Assembly: GCA_963668115.1 (NCBI GenBank)
Contig: OY764147.1
Coordinates: forward strand, 2,948,176-3,012,175
Length of the DNA stretch: 64,000 nucleotides
Source of the DNA: Plut-88900 sp963668115
Lineage (GTDB): Bacteria > Chloroflexota > Dehalococcoidia > Plut-88900
Direction: 5' to 3'
Each line of letters begins with the position of its first letter. Positions within the stretch are counted from its first letter, which is position 1. The notes under the pieces were generated by a model. It did not search any database. It was not told the origin of the DNA and was given only the letters and a program-made list of their open reading frames with translations. This document shows, one piece after another, positions 32,044-40,878 of this stretch. The translations under genes and the position numbers were made by a program.

Positions 32044-33285
32044 ATGGGCAGGTCATTTCCAAAGACGGGCGCCGGCTGGGACGAACTCAAGGACCGCCTC
32101 ACCGAAGGCCGTCGGGGAGACGTAGACTGGCGCACCGGCAAGATATCCGGCCTCCTCTACTATGCCGGCGACGACGTTATCCAGGTCGCCCACGACGCCT
32201 ATGCCATGTACTTCAACGAAAACGCCGTCTACCCGAAAGTCTTTCCCAGCCTCGCCAGGATGGAAGAAGAGGTTATCGACCTTAGCCTCGCCCTTCTCAA
32301 CGGCGGCGACCGGGCCGCCGGAAGCATGACCACCGGCGGCACCGAGAGCATATTCCTCGCCATCAAGACCGCCCGAGACTGGGCCCGGGCCAACAAGCCC
32401 GTCAACGGCACGCCGGAAATCCTCATGTCCCGCACCGCCCACCCCGCCTTCGACCGCGCCGCCGAGCTTATGGACATGAAGGTGGTAAGGCTGGCCCCCC
32501 GCCCCGACTTCCGCGCCGACGTCGACGCCATGGCCGACGCTATCACCGACAACACCATCATGATGGTCGGCTCCGCCCCCGAGTACCCCCACGGCATTGT
32601 CGACCCCATTACCGACCTCGGAAAACTCGCCCAGTCCCGGGACCTCTGGCTTCACGTCGATTGCTGCATCGGCGGCTTCATCGCCCCCTTTGTCAGGAAG
32701 CTCGGCTACCCCATCCCCGACTTCGACTTCTCCGTCCCCGGCGTCCGCTCCATCTCCGCCGATGTCCACAAGAACGGCTATGCCGCCAAGGGCGCTTCCA
32801 CCGTCCTCTACAGCGACGCCGAATACCTCAAATACCAGGGTTTCGAGTTCGACCAGTGGTCGAAGGGCTACTACGCAACCCGGACCTTCGTCGGCAGCCG
32901 GCCCGGTGGCGCCGTGGCCTCCGCATGGGCCGTCATGAACTACCTGGGCGAAGAGGGCTACATGCGTATTGCCCAGGATGTTCTCCACATCAGGGAGACC
33001 CTCATGGACGGCGTCAACCGCATCGACGGCTTGGAGACCTACGGAGACCCCCAGCTCACCATTTTCACCTACGGCTCCGACGCCTTCGACATCTTCGCCG
33101 TCGCCGACGGCATGGCCGAAGCTGGCTGGTACGTCAGCCGGATCCAGGAACCCAACGCCATCCACATGATGCTTTCCCTCATCCAGAAGCCCGTCGTCGA
33201 AGAGTACATCAGCGACCTCTCCTACGTTGCCGGCAAGGTTCGTGCCAGCGGAACCGTATCAACCAACACCAGGGTCTCCTACTGA
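32044..33285 (+). CDS. PLP-dependent decarboxylase / sphingosine-1-phosphate lyase-like protein
   Basis: 413 residues from MGRSFPKTGAGW (ATG at 32044 after GGGAGAAGC; the longer upstream frame is repeat sequence). Type I aminotransferase fold: GSMTTGGTESIFLAIKTARDW binds the phosphate, HVDCCIGGF gives the PLP Asp, and the Schiff-base lysine is in ISADVHKNGYAAKG. The SGxxYY start of the core (KISGLLYYAGD) and the VHK context fit S1P-lyase and group II decarboxylases. Substrate unknown. Confidence 0.85.
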   Translation: MGRSFPKTGAGWDELKDRLTEGRRGDVDWRTGKISGLLYYAGDDVIQVAHDAYAMYFNENAVYPKVFPSLARMEEEVIDLSLALLNGGDRAAGSMTTGGTESIFLAIKTARDWARANKPVNGTPEILMSRTAHPAFDRAAELMDMKVVRLAPRPDFRADVDAMADAITDNTIMMVGSAPEYPHGIVDPITDLGKLAQSRDLWLHVDCCIGGFIAPFVRKLGYPIPDFDFSVPGVRSISADVHKNGYAAKGASTVLYSDAEYLKYQGFEFDQWSKGYYATRTFVGSRPGGAVASAWAVMNYLGEEGYMRIAQDVLHIRETLMDGVNRIDGLETYGDPQLTIFTYGSDAFDIFAVADGMAEAGWYVSRIQEPNAIHMMLSLIQKPVVEEYISDLSYVAGKVRASGTVSTNTRVSY

Positions 33286-33304
33286 CCCCCCCCGACCCTC
33301 GTTC

Positions 33305-33410
33305 CCGTCATTCCGGCCGCCGAGAGCCGGAATCCATCCCCCGGTGCTGGGCCGCTCGTGCTGAGGCTCTCGAAGTACGAGCGGGGGGTGGTCCACGCTC
33401 AAACGTCGCC
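33305..33410. repeat. dispersed GTCATTCC repeat plus CCGCTCGT inverted repeat
   Basis: GTCATTCCGGC...GCCGGAATCCATCC palindrome followed by CCGCTCGTGCT...AGTACGAGCGG (33352-33384), the same pair of elements as at 17.6-17.8 kb, ending in a shared GTGG(T)CCACGCT. Confidence 0.7.
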
Positions 33411-33530
33411 TCACGTTCTTCCAGCGCCTATTGGACCGATAAGTCACGCAAATGCCCCGTATCGCGCCATGAGAAAGGCACAAGAGTATGAGGCAAAGGG
33501 CTAGAGGTTCACGGGACAACAGGTGAGGGC

Positions 33531-33607
33531 TGGTAGCGCATACGGGATTCGAACCCGTGATCTCCGCCTTGAGAGGGCGGTGTCCTAGGCCGCTAGACGA
33601 ATGCGCC
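33531..33607 (-). tRNA. trnE: tRNA-Glu (anticodon CTC)
   Basis: 77 nt including CCA. Reading the minus strand: GGCGCAT T C GTCTAG..., anticodon loop CTCTCAA, T-loop GGTTCGAATCC, acceptor 3' strand ATGCGCT with a G1-U72 pair and A73. The overall pattern TTCGTCTAG...CTAGGACACC is typical for tRNA-Glu. Confidence 0.93.
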
Positions 33608-33626
33608 CCAAGTAATCAGTGCCTCG

Positions 33627-33656
33627 ATACTAATCCAACTCCGAGACCCTAGTCAA
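33627..33656 (-). promoter_or_regulatory. promoter of tRNA-Glu
   Basis: -35 TTGACT (33656-33651), spacer 18 nt, -10 TAGTAT (33632-33627) on the minus strand, placing the start about 13 nt before the tRNA. Confidence 0.6.
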
Positions 33657-33824
33657 CCTGAGCCCTCCGTCACCCCTGTGACCGACATTGCCAAAATCGC
33701 CCCGCGCGGACGGAACCAAACGCCCTTCCCTTCGTTATAGAAGACGTAGGAATTTTGTCCTCCCGGGTCCCGACCAGGCCCGGGAAAGCGTGTCCGATAG
33801 GCCGGTTCAGTAGGAGTTGGAATT

Positions 33825-34019
33825 ATGTTCTGGCTAAAGGGTTGCCCCTGGTGCGGCGGCGATCTGTTCTCAGACACCGATCTATTCGGTTCCTACATTA
33901 CCTGCTTCCAGTGCAGCCGTGACCTTAACGAGGCCGAGGTCGCTGCCTTGACCGCCCGCCGCACCCTCAAAGCTCACGGCAGGCAGACCGCAACGCAGAA
34001 CTTCAGGCCCGCCGCCTAG
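33825..34019 (+). CDS. small zinc-ribbon protein
   Basis: 64 residues. Two Cys-x2-Cys pairs (GCPWCGGDL and CFQCSRDL) form a Cys4 ribbon at residues 7-30, followed by a short helical, basic tail. ATG at 33825 has TAGGAG 8 nt upstream. Function unknown; such proteins often bind nucleic acid or act as partners of larger enzymes. It stands alone between a tRNA and a repeat field. Confidence 0.65.
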   Translation: MFWLKGCPWCGGDLFSDTDLFGSYITCFQCSRDLNEAEVAALTARRTLKAHGRQTATQNFRPAA

Positions 34020-34099
34020 CCCCGATCACCCGGAAGCATGGTCGACATCCCGCCGCCTGAACCCAACGGCCCAACTAAAGGGGTCGCCGCCTAGCGTCA

Positions 34100-34480
34100 T
34101 CCCCCTCCCATTCCGATGCCCCGCGAGGAATCTCCAGCGCCCACCCACCCCTTGCCGTCATTCCCGTGCCCCGACACGGGAATCCATACCGCGGGGTGCG
34201 GTGGGGCGTCCCTTCCCCCGTAGGGGTGCCCCTTGTGGGTACCCTGTACGCCACTCACCCCCATCATCCCCACCCACCCTTTGCCGTCATTCCCGACCCC
34301 GATCGGGTCGAAGATGCGCCATTGACGTGAATCCATCCCGCGGGGCGCGATGGGGCGTCCCTTCCCCCGTAGGGGTGCCCCTTGTGGGTACCCTGTACGC
34401 CACTCACCCCCATCATCCCCACCCACCTAATGCCGTCATTCCCGAGTAGTCGGGAATCCATCCCCGGCGGGGTGGGGCGG
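34100..34480. repeat. tandem array of the dispersed repeat family
   Basis: Two long units (34153-34280 and 34281-34430) share an approximately 70-nt core (GGGGCGTCCCTTCCCCCGTA... to ...GTACGCCACTCACCCCCATC), and a third truncated unit starts at 34431. Each begins TGCCGTCATTCCCG. The first units differ inside the palindrome (GTGCCCCGACAC versus ACCCCGATCGGGTCGAAGATG), so tips vary while flanks are kept. Confidence 0.75.
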
Positions 34481-34539
34481 CATCCACACTCCTCATCCCC
34501 ACCCCCAAAAAATTCCCCCCAAATTGCGTCTTTTGCCTA

Positions 34540-34567
34540 TTGACTTCTCTGATTTATATTCTACACT
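34540..34567 (+). promoter_or_regulatory. promoter-like sequence before the tandem-repeat protein gene
   Basis: TTGACT (34540-34545), 16 nt, TACACT (34562-34567), with TATATT inside the spacer as an alternative -10. The start would be only about 8 nt before the ATG at 34582, so the message would be nearly leaderless. Confidence 0.4.
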
Positions 34568-34581
34568 AATGTTTAGACCTG

Positions 34582-35856
34582 ATGTATACACCCAAACATC
34601 ACAACAAAACACTGTCAAACACCGGGCCCGATAAATCGGGCCCCCGACGCCCCCCACCCGGGGCGCCTGCTCAAGAGGCGGTTGGTCTCCCCATGCCCGA
34701 CCCCCTCGCGGATGCCCGCGGCCGCAGACCGCGGAAGACCTCCCGTTCCCAGGCTGCCTGCCAGGGTACGGATGCCTGCGGCACTGCGCCGCGGATGACT
34801 CCCCGCTCCGCCTTACCGGGCGTAGAAGCGGATGCCTGCGGCATTGCGCCGCGGATGAACCCCCGCTCCGCCTTACCGGGCGTAGAAGCGGATGCCTGCG
34901 GCATTGCGCCGCGGATGAACCCCCGCTCCGCCGTACCCGGTGTTGCAGCGGATGCCTGCGGCACTGCGCCGCGGAAGAATCCCCGTACCCAGGCTACCTA
35001 CCAGGGCACGGATGCCCGCGGTCGTAGGCCGCGGAAGACTCCCCGCCCCGTCGGGCGCGGTAGAAGGCCCAGGGGTCGTCGCCCCAACCGTCGCCGCTCC
35101 CTGTCCCACGTTCGCCCCTCCCTGCCCCGACTGTCACCCGACAGCCCGGACATCGAAGGCGAAATCGCCCTCCTCCGCTCCCTGACCAACCGCCTCTTGA
35201 GCACGCGCCCCCTCGACTACACCCAGATCAACCGATGCCTCCGACTCATCATCCGTGCCTACTCCGCCCAGGCCAAGGCCCCCAAACAGCTCACCGACCA
35301 GGAACAAATCGACAACCTCATCAAGAAGGTCGTCCAAAAGTCCGTGGACGATGGCGAGATCGGCATCTTCGACCTCCTCCCTGTCCGCAAGGCCAAACCC
35401 GGCGACAAATGGTGGCCCTGGAGAGACCTGATACCCCTCCGAACCCGGCGTGAATACGGCCTCATCGACCCCGATGACCCCTGGCCCCACGAAGATGAAG
35501 AGTACTTCACCATTATGGATGCCCTGGACGAGGAGGAGAAGGCCTACGTCGAAGACTACCTATTCGAAGATGACGAAGACGACTCCGACGACGATGATGA
35601 CCCCGATGACGACGAATACCCGCCCCCCTACCTTCCGCCCTACAACCACACCCCCGACGATGATGAATATCCCCCCAATTTAACCGTCATTCCTGCGGAG
35701 GTCGCAGATGTCGAAGATGCGCCGAGGCGTGCAGGAATCCATCCCTCCGAAACAATCACCCCCAACCTCGCAACCCACCCCGCCCCCGGCCCCTCCCCCG
35801 ACTGTCCCGACCCCAACCCCCCACCCCGCATCGCCCGCGGCCGCCCCCCTCCCTGA
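34582..35856 (+). CDS. hypothetical protein with 20-residue tandem repeats and acidic C-terminus
   Basis: 424 residues. Residues 44-163 are six 20-residue repeats of the type DACGIAPRMNPRSALPGVEA, encoded by exact 60-bp units. A basic patch follows (RGRRPRGRRPNRRR), then a helical domain (DIEGEIALLRSLTNRLLSTRPLDYTQINRCLRLIIRAYSAQAKAP) like small domains of unknown function seen in Chloroflexota mobile regions, then a Trp-rich loop and a long Asp/Glu run. The last 60 residues read through dispersed-repeat DNA. No good Shine-Dalgarno is seen; the start is uncertain. Function unknown. Confidence 0.5.
   Translation: MYTPKHHNKTLSNTGPDKSGPRRPPPGAPAQEAVGLPMPDPLADARGRRPRKTSRSQAACQGTDACGTAPRMTPRSALPGVEADACGIAPRMNPRSALPGVEADACGIAPRMNPRSAVPGVAADACGTAPRKNPRTQATYQGTDARGRRPRKTPRPVGRGRRPRGRRPNRRRSLSHVRPSLPRLSPDSPDIEGEIALLRSLTNRLLSTRPLDYTQINRCLRLIIRAYSAQAKAPKQLTDQEQIDNLIKKVVQKSVDDGEIGIFDLLPVRKAKPGDKWWPWRDLIPLRTRREYGLIDPDDPWPHEDEEYFTIMDALDEEEKAYVEDYLFEDDEDDSDDDDDPDDDEYPPPYLPPYNHTPDDDEYPPNLTVIPAEVADVEDAPRRAGIHPSETITPNLATHPAPGPSPDCPDPNPPPRIARGRPPP
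34711..35070 (+). repeat. six tandem 60-bp units inside the hypothetical gene
   Basis: Units at 34711, 34771, 34831, 34891, 34951 and 35011, each starting GATGCCYGCGG and containing a CCGCGGA. Units 3 and 4 are nearly identical; the outer ones differ more, as expected from unequal crossing-over. Confidence 0.85.
35693..35760. repeat. dispersed repeat within the hypothetical gene
   Basis: GTCATTCCTGCGGAGG...CAGGAATCCATCCCTCCG with an inserted GTCGCAGATGTCGAAGATGCG. Nearly the same block, without the insert, is at 62608-62665. Confidence 0.7.
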
Positions 35857-35865
35857 CCCCCTAAC

Positions 35866-35935
35866 CATTCCGATGCCCCGCAAGGTCGAAGATGTCGAAG
35901 ATGCGCCTGGGAGTACGCCCAGGACGTAAATCTCG
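35866..35935. repeat. partial dispersed repeat
   Basis: CATTCCGATGCCCCGCAAG, a doubled GTCGAAGATG, GCGCCTGGGAGTACGCCCAGG and GTAAATCTCGG. It lies between the convergent genes at 34582 and 35971. Confidence 0.6.
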
Positions 35936-35970
35936 GACTTGCCCACTCACACCGCGGATCGCCCGACCCG

Positions 35971-37548
35971 CTACCCTATCAACCCCTCCCGCCAGTCCTT
36001 GATGATCTCCTGTGCCGCATTGTGCCCCGGCGCCCCAGACACCGACCCACCCGGAAACGCCCCCGACCCGCACAGGTACAGGTTCTTCACCGGCGTCCGG
36101 TAGTCCGAGTACCCCGCGAATGGCCTCAGCGAAAACATCTGGTCCGGCGTAATGTCCCCGTGGTGCATCGTCGCCTCGGTCAGGTAGAACCGGTCCTCTA
36201 TGTCCCGGGGCCCGAACACCACGTAGTCGATCATGATGTCGTCCAGGTTGGTCATGTAGTCCCTCAGGTGGTTCAGGCACCTGTCGGCGAGGTCCCGCTT
36301 GGTGGCCTCGTCGTCCCAGCTTCCCTCCGCCAGCTCGTAGGGCACGTGCTGGAAGTAGCACGTCATGGCGTGCTTCCCTGGTGGAGCCAGCGAGTCGTCC
36401 GTCAGGGACTGCACGTGCAGGAACGTCCAGATCTTGTCCGGCATCTCGCCCCTCAGCGCCTGCACCCGGGACTCCTCTACGAATTCGATCGAAGGCACCA
36501 GCCCCAGGAAACCCTGGTCCCGGGTCCCGACCTCCTCACCTTCGAAGCACTTCCACCCCGGCCTCTGGTCCAGCGCGATGAACACCTTGGCCAGACTCCC
36601 CCTCATCTTCAGGTTCTGCACGTCGCGCTTGATGCTGGGCTGGATATTCTCTCCCGGCACCAGTTTGAGGAAAGTCCTCTTCGGGTCCGCGTTCGAGGCC
36701 ACTGCTCGCGCCCGGATCACTTCTCCCGTTGTCAGCACGACACCTACGGCCTTCCCGTCCTCCACCAGTATCTCCTCTATCTCCGCCCCCGTCCTGATCG
36801 TCGCCCCCCTCGCCTCCGCCGACGCTGCTATCGCCTGCGTGATCGCCCCCATGCCGCCCCGGCTGAATCCCCATACCCCCTGCATCCCTGTGGCCTCTGC
36901 CATGTTCGCCCACATCGCCTTGAACATATTCCCCTTGCTGAACAGCGATATGTCGTTCCCCGAAGCCGCCAGCCCCGTAGCCATCACCCGCACCGCGTCC
37001 GACTCGAAGTTGTCCAGCGCAATCTGCCCCGCCGACCCATACATGATGATACGGTAGGCCTCTTCCTCCTCTGGAGTCTTGAACCGGGCCGCCAGCTCGG
37101 ACACCGTCGGAGGCTTCCTCAGGAAATACGGCCTGATGTACTCCATGTACCGCTGCATGAATCGCTGCTGCTCGAAAAACGCATCCGCGTCCTTCGATGA
37201 GAACTTGTCGATCTCCTGCCTCAACAGGTCGGGATCATTCCAGGCGCAAAGATAAGAGTTGTCCGGGAACAGGAACGTGTAGGGCGGATCGACGCTGTAC
37301 GGCTCGTACCCGTAGTCCTTCAGCTTCAATTCCTCAACGACTTTCGGCTGCATCATCCCCAGGAACATCGATGCCGTGGAGAACCGGAACCCGGGTATCA
37401 GCTCCTCCGTCACCGCCGCCCCTCCCACCACCTCCCGACGCTCCAGCACCAGCACGTCAATCCCTGCCTCGGCGAGGTAAGCTGCGGTGGTCAGCCCATT
37501 GTGCCCACCCCCGACGATAATGATGTCGTAGTCCGTTTTCTCAGCCAT
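35971..37548 (-). CDS. FAD-dependent phytoene-desaturase-like oxidoreductase (PYROXD2/CrtI type)
   Basis: 525 residues from MAEKTDYDIIIVGGG (ATG at 37548, AGGAGAGC upstream). N-terminal dinucleotide-binding IIIVGGGHNGLTTAAYLAEAG with Glu in VLERREVVGG, a central substrate domain, and the C-terminal FAD motif NLYLCGSGAFPGGSVSGAPGHNAA. Members oxidise or isomerise hydrophobic substrates; no carotenoid genes are near, so a PYROXD2-like catabolic role is as likely. 16 nt from the amidohydrolase gene, probably one operon with it. Confidence 0.87.
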   Translation of the reverse strand: MAEKTDYDIIIVGGGHNGLTTAAYLAEAGIDVLVLERREVVGGAAVTEELIPGFRFSTASMFLGMMQPKVVEELKLKDYGYEPYSVDPPYTFLFPDNSYLCAWNDPDLLRQEIDKFSSKDADAFFEQQRFMQRYMEYIRPYFLRKPPTVSELAARFKTPEEEEAYRIIMYGSAGQIALDNFESDAVRVMATGLAASGNDISLFSKGNMFKAMWANMAEATGMQGVWGFSRGGMGAITQAIAASAEARGATIRTGAEIEEILVEDGKAVGVVLTTGEVIRARAVASNADPKRTFLKLVPGENIQPSIKRDVQNLKMRGSLAKVFIALDQRPGWKCFEGEEVGTRDQGFLGLVPSIEFVEESRVQALRGEMPDKIWTFLHVQSLTDDSLAPPGKHAMTCYFQHVPYELAEGSWDDEATKRDLADRCLNHLRDYMTNLDDIMIDYVVFGPRDIEDRFYLTEATMHHGDITPDQMFSLRPFAGYSDYRTPVKNLYLCGSGAFPGGSVSGAPGHNAAQEIIKDWREGLIG

Positions 37549-37564
37549 GCTCTCCTGCCCTGTT

Positions 37565-39178
37565 CTAGTACCTGCTGTAAAGACACTTGCCATCGACGTA
37601 TGTGTGCTCCACGGCTATGTCCGTAATGAAGTCCGGGTTCGCCTGCGTAGGGTCATGGCCTAGGATTACCAGGTCTGCCCTCTTCCCTACTTCCAGAGAC
37701 CCCACCTCCGACTCCCTCCTCAGCGCAACCGCCCCGTTTATCGTGTACATCCTCAGCGCTTCCATCGGCGTTACGGCTTCTTCGGGCGCAACAGCTTCAC
37801 CGGTCTTCCGAGCCACCCTGTTCACCGCCGCCCGTATCCCGATCAGCGGGTCAAGCGGCGCACAAGGATTGTCTGAGCCTCCCGCCACCGTCAACCCCGC
37901 ATCTATCATGCTTCTGTATGCCTCAATCCCGAAAGTGCGGCCCAGTTCCTTGGCACGAGCTTCCTGATGGTCGGCCCACGTGTATATGAACGGCGGCTGC
38001 ACCGACGCTATCACGTTCAGGGACTTGGCCCTTTCAATCTGATCCCGGGTCGGCAATGTGAAGTGCTCTATCCGAAAGCGCGGGTCCGACACCGGTTTCT
38101 CCCGCAACGCCCTCTCAAACGAGTTCAACGCCTGCTCTATAGCCCAAGGTCCGAGACAATGGATAATTACCTGCATTCCCAACTTGTGCGCCGAAAGCAC
38201 CAGTTCGTCCGCCTCCTCCTGCGAGTAGTAGATCGTCCCCACCCGCTCCATCTCACCATTGTCGTGGCACTTGAAGTTGGCCGCGTCCGGAAACACCGGG
38301 TCCATGAAAATCTTCAGCGTCCCGCCACGCAGCCTGTCCGACGTGTCCTCTATTCCCAACTCACCTCTCGATGCCTCCCCCGGCGCCCGAAAGAACGTCA
38401 GCCCCCCCAGCTGTTGCCGCAGTGCGATGGGCAGCTTGCCCTGCTCGTCGGCCATCTCGTACAACCTCGCCGCATCAGGCGTCACCAGCGCCTCTCCCAC
38501 CGACGTAATCCCCACCGACAGATGCTTCATCGAGTTCCGGTAGACAAATTCCGCCCCACCCTCCCCGTGCCGGTCCACGTGGTCCTTCAGGCACAGCGAA
38601 TGGACAGGGTCCATCGCCCGTTCCCACAACTCGCCCGACGGTTTTCCCTGGCTGTCCTTGAGAATTTCGCCGCCCCGAGGATCGGGCGTGTTAGCATCTA
38701 TACCGCCCAGTTCCATGGCCATCGAGTTCGCGTAGCAGCTGTGATGAGAACCGTCCACGATGCACACCGGGTTGTCCGGCGCCGCATCGTCCAGGTCCCA
38801 ACTCGTCAGATTCCGACCCTCCCGCACGTAGTCTCCGTTGAACCCCCACCCGAAAATCCACTGGCCCGGCAGAGCGGCCCCCGCTGCCCGGGCTATCGCA
38901 TCCTGTATCCCGGTGATGCTTCCGTGAGGGGGCGTCCAGCAGTCCACCGCCACCGGGTCGAAAACCGTCGCCGAGAAGTGGTTGTGAGGGTCCACGAACC
39001 CCGGTATCAGTGTCCGACCCGCCAGCTGCATCACCTCCGTCTCATTCGACACCATGCCCGAGACCTCCGCCGTCGCCCCGACCGCTGCAATCTTTCCATC
39101 CTTCACCGCGAGGGCCTCGGCCCGCGTCCCGGAACGGTCCATGGTCATCACGTTTCCGCCGAGGAATGCAAGGTCCAT
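37565..39178 (-). CDS. YtcJ-like amidohydrolase
   Basis: 537 residues. Metallo-dependent hydrolase of the amidohydrolase_3 group: N-terminal composite sandwich DLAFLGGNVMTMDRSG, metal motif FVDPHNHFSA, further His in VIIHCLGPWA and RIEHFTLPT, and the Asp in GGSDNPCAPLDP. These usually hydrolyse exocyclic C-N or amide bonds; the substrate is not known. Upstream of the FAD oxidoreductase in the same direction. Confidence 0.87.
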   Translation of the reverse strand: MDLAFLGGNVMTMDRSGTRAEALAVKDGKIAAVGATAEVSGMVSNETEVMQLAGRTLIPGFVDPHNHFSATVFDPVAVDCWTPPHGSITGIQDAIARAAGAALPGQWIFGWGFNGDYVREGRNLTSWDLDDAAPDNPVCIVDGSHHSCYANSMAMELGGIDANTPDPRGGEILKDSQGKPSGELWERAMDPVHSLCLKDHVDRHGEGGAEFVYRNSMKHLSVGITSVGEALVTPDAARLYEMADEQGKLPIALRQQLGGLTFFRAPGEASRGELGIEDTSDRLRGGTLKIFMDPVFPDAANFKCHDNGEMERVGTIYYSQEEADELVLSAHKLGMQVIIHCLGPWAIEQALNSFERALREKPVSDPRFRIEHFTLPTRDQIERAKSLNVIASVQPPFIYTWADHQEARAKELGRTFGIEAYRSMIDAGLTVAGGSDNPCAPLDPLIGIRAAVNRVARKTGEAVAPEEAVTPMEALRMYTINGAVALRRESEVGSLEVGKRADLVILGHDPTQANPDFITDIAVEHTYVDGKCLYSRY

Positions 39179-39217
39179 CTGGACTCCTCCCGGTTATCTA
39201 AAGCTTGATCGAGCGCT

Positions 39218-39634
39218 CTATCTGCCGCTCAGGCCGTGGTATTCGATGAACTTGGTCGGTGTCACCCGTATCGTCGCCGACTCCGTGCCATAGTCCCGCC
39301 CCGACAGGTATCTGTCGGCGCCTTCCTGCCCCAGGTAAGACTGCGCAATGTGTTGGATGAGATCTGTGTTGTGCGCCGTCTCTACCCTCGCTATCCCCCT
39401 CACCATCACCGCGTAGTAGGGTGTCTCCCGCTGGTCGAACACCAGCATCACGTTCTCATTGTTCTGGATGTTCTTGTGCTTCTGGGACCCGATGCCCGTG
39501 CTCATCACGAACTCGCCGTCTTCGTACAGGCACCACATGGGTATCGAGTGCGGCCTCCCCTTAGAGTCGACGGTCGACAGCACGCCCACCTGCACTTTCT
39601 TTAAGAATTCCTCAATCTGTTTCGATGGCTGCAT
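39218..39634 (-). CDS. PPOX-class flavin/F420-dependent oxidoreductase
   Basis: 138 residues. KQIEEFLKKVQVGVLSTVDSKGRPHSIPMWCLYEDGEFVMST, then KHKNIQNNENVMLVFDQR, the split-barrel FMN/F420-binding fold. It is only distantly similar to the protein at 29099. It lies within a run of minus-strand amidohydrolase genes. Confidence 0.8.
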   Translation of the reverse strand: MQPSKQIEEFLKKVQVGVLSTVDSKGRPHSIPMWCLYEDGEFVMSTGIGSQKHKNIQNNENVMLVFDQRETPYYAVMVRGIARVETAHNTDLIQHIAQSYLGQEGADRYLSGRDYGTESATIRVTPTKFIEYHGLSGR

Positions 39635-39684
39635 GCTCGATTACCTCTCAATGCACTCGTATTGTGGCCTTTTGCCGTGAACAG

Positions 39685-40818
39685 TCAGGATAGCGAGAAC
39701 CCGTACAGCCTCGCCGCGTTGCCGCCTACTATCTTCATCTTCTCTTCTTCCGGTATGTCCTTGAATATCCGCTCTATCACTTCCCGGGAGTGGGGGAACG
39801 TCCCTTCGTCGTGGGGGTAGTCGCTGCCCCACATCAGGCAGTCCGACCCCGTAATCTCCCGTGTCAAAAGCCCCGCCAGGTCATCCCCGAAGGTGGCGTA
39901 GCCTTGCCGTTTGAAGTAGTCGCTGGGTGGCAGTTCCAGGCGAGGCACCGCCCACATGTGCCGCTTTTCATGCAGCTCGTCCAGGCACTGGAGCACCCAT
40001 GCCAGCCACCCCACCCCCGACTCCACCAGCACGAAGTTCATCTTCGGGTGCCGACCCAAAACGTTCGACGCTATCAGCATTATGGTCGGGCCCATGGCCG
40101 CTGCCATTCCCGTTATGCTCCCGAGATGGTCCTCCCCCACCCCCGTGGCCCGCTCGTACTGGTCTCTCGCTGCCTCAGCCGCCGGGTCCGGCCCCGACGT
40201 GAAAACGTGAAACGCCAGCGGGATGCCCAGCTCCTCTGCCGTGTCCCAGAAAGGCTCGTAGTCAGGATGGTTGTAGTTCTTGGTGGGCATGTTGCACGGC
40301 AGCGACAGGCTCTTGTAGCCCATATTCGCAACCCGCCTCGACTCCGCAATAGCGTCCTCGACATTCAGCATGGGGATCTCGGCGGTCATGGCGAAGGTGT
40401 CGTAGTGCTCGCCGAAGACCTCGTGGTGATAGTCGTTGTACAGCTCCGCCAGCGCCTTCTGGTATCCCGCATCCGGCGAGGAGAACATCTTGAACACCGC
40501 TTGTGGATAGATAACCTCGGCGCTGACCCCGTCCTTATCCAGGTCGGCCAATCGCAGCTCGATGTCCATGCCGCCCTCCCGGTGCTGCTGCCTCCCGAGG
40601 TCCTCCCCGTCCCGCCAATACCGGTTCATGTCGTCTTCGTTCAGGGGGTTGGGGGCTTGCACGGGCATGGGAGTCTGTCCCTCGTAGACCAGGAATCTCT
40701 TCCCGTTTATGGTCTCTTCATGCGGCGCCCTCGCCCGATACTCGACCGGCAGCCTCTCATATATCTCCGCCGGTTCGTTGCTGTGTGAGTCCGCAGATAT
40801 AACCTTGTAGTCCGACAT
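39685..40818 (-). CDS. amidohydrolase_2-family metal-dependent hydrolase / decarboxylase
   Basis: 377 residues from MSDYKVISADSHSNE (ATG at 40818, AAAGGAG upstream; the longer frame to 40893 is not needed). The ISADSH start replaces the usual D-x-H metal motif with D-S-H, the barrel has a His in PLAFHVFTSG, and MWGSDYPHDEGTFPHS carries the C-terminal Asp/His pair typical of ACMSD-like enzymes. They decarboxylate or hydrolyse ring-derived acids. Substrate unknown. Confidence 0.85.
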   Translation of the reverse strand: MSDYKVISADSHSNEPAEIYERLPVEYRARAPHEETINGKRFLVYEGQTPMPVQAPNPLNEDDMNRYWRDGEDLGRQQHREGGMDIELRLADLDKDGVSAEVIYPQAVFKMFSSPDAGYQKALAELYNDYHHEVFGEHYDTFAMTAEIPMLNVEDAIAESRRVANMGYKSLSLPCNMPTKNYNHPDYEPFWDTAEELGIPLAFHVFTSGPDPAAEAARDQYERATGVGEDHLGSITGMAAAMGPTIMLIASNVLGRHPKMNFVLVESGVGWLAWVLQCLDELHEKRHMWAVPRLELPPSDYFKRQGYATFGDDLAGLLTREITGSDCLMWGSDYPHDEGTFPHSREVIERIFKDIPEEEKMKIVGGNAARLYGFSLS

Positions 40819-40878
40819 TGCATCCACTCCTTTTTGCCACCATCCCTCCGACATCAACCAGCCAGTGCCGATTGTACC

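Larger units (their letters stand above)
34020..34581. other. intergenic field of tandem dispersed repeats
   Basis: No gene. It is C-rich and filled by repeat units (34100-34480), then an AT-rich stretch from 34525 that contains a promoter-like sequence. Confidence 0.6.

Noticed and set aside
32053..33165. Gly/Val/Asp-rich open frame opposite the PLP enzyme
   Set aside because: Composition is the mirror of codon-biased coding DNA; no recognisable domain.
32661..33491. Alternative plus-frame protein over the end of the PLP gene and the repeat
   Set aside because: Arg/His/Pro-rich shadow of the PLP enzyme in another frame that runs into a dispersed repeat.
34100..34480. CRISPR array
   Set aside because: Repeat units are 128-150 nt, few, and palindromic with variable tips; no regular repeat-spacer pattern.
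36022..37200. Long open frame on the plus strand opposite the FAD oxidoreductase
   Set aside because: High-GC shadow of the real gene; the translation is Arg/Pro/His-rich without any domain, while the minus strand has clear FAD motifs.
37967..39208. Long plus-strand open frame opposite the YtcJ-like amidohydrolase
   Set aside because: Low-complexity Arg/His/Pro translation; the antisense gene has complete metal motifs.
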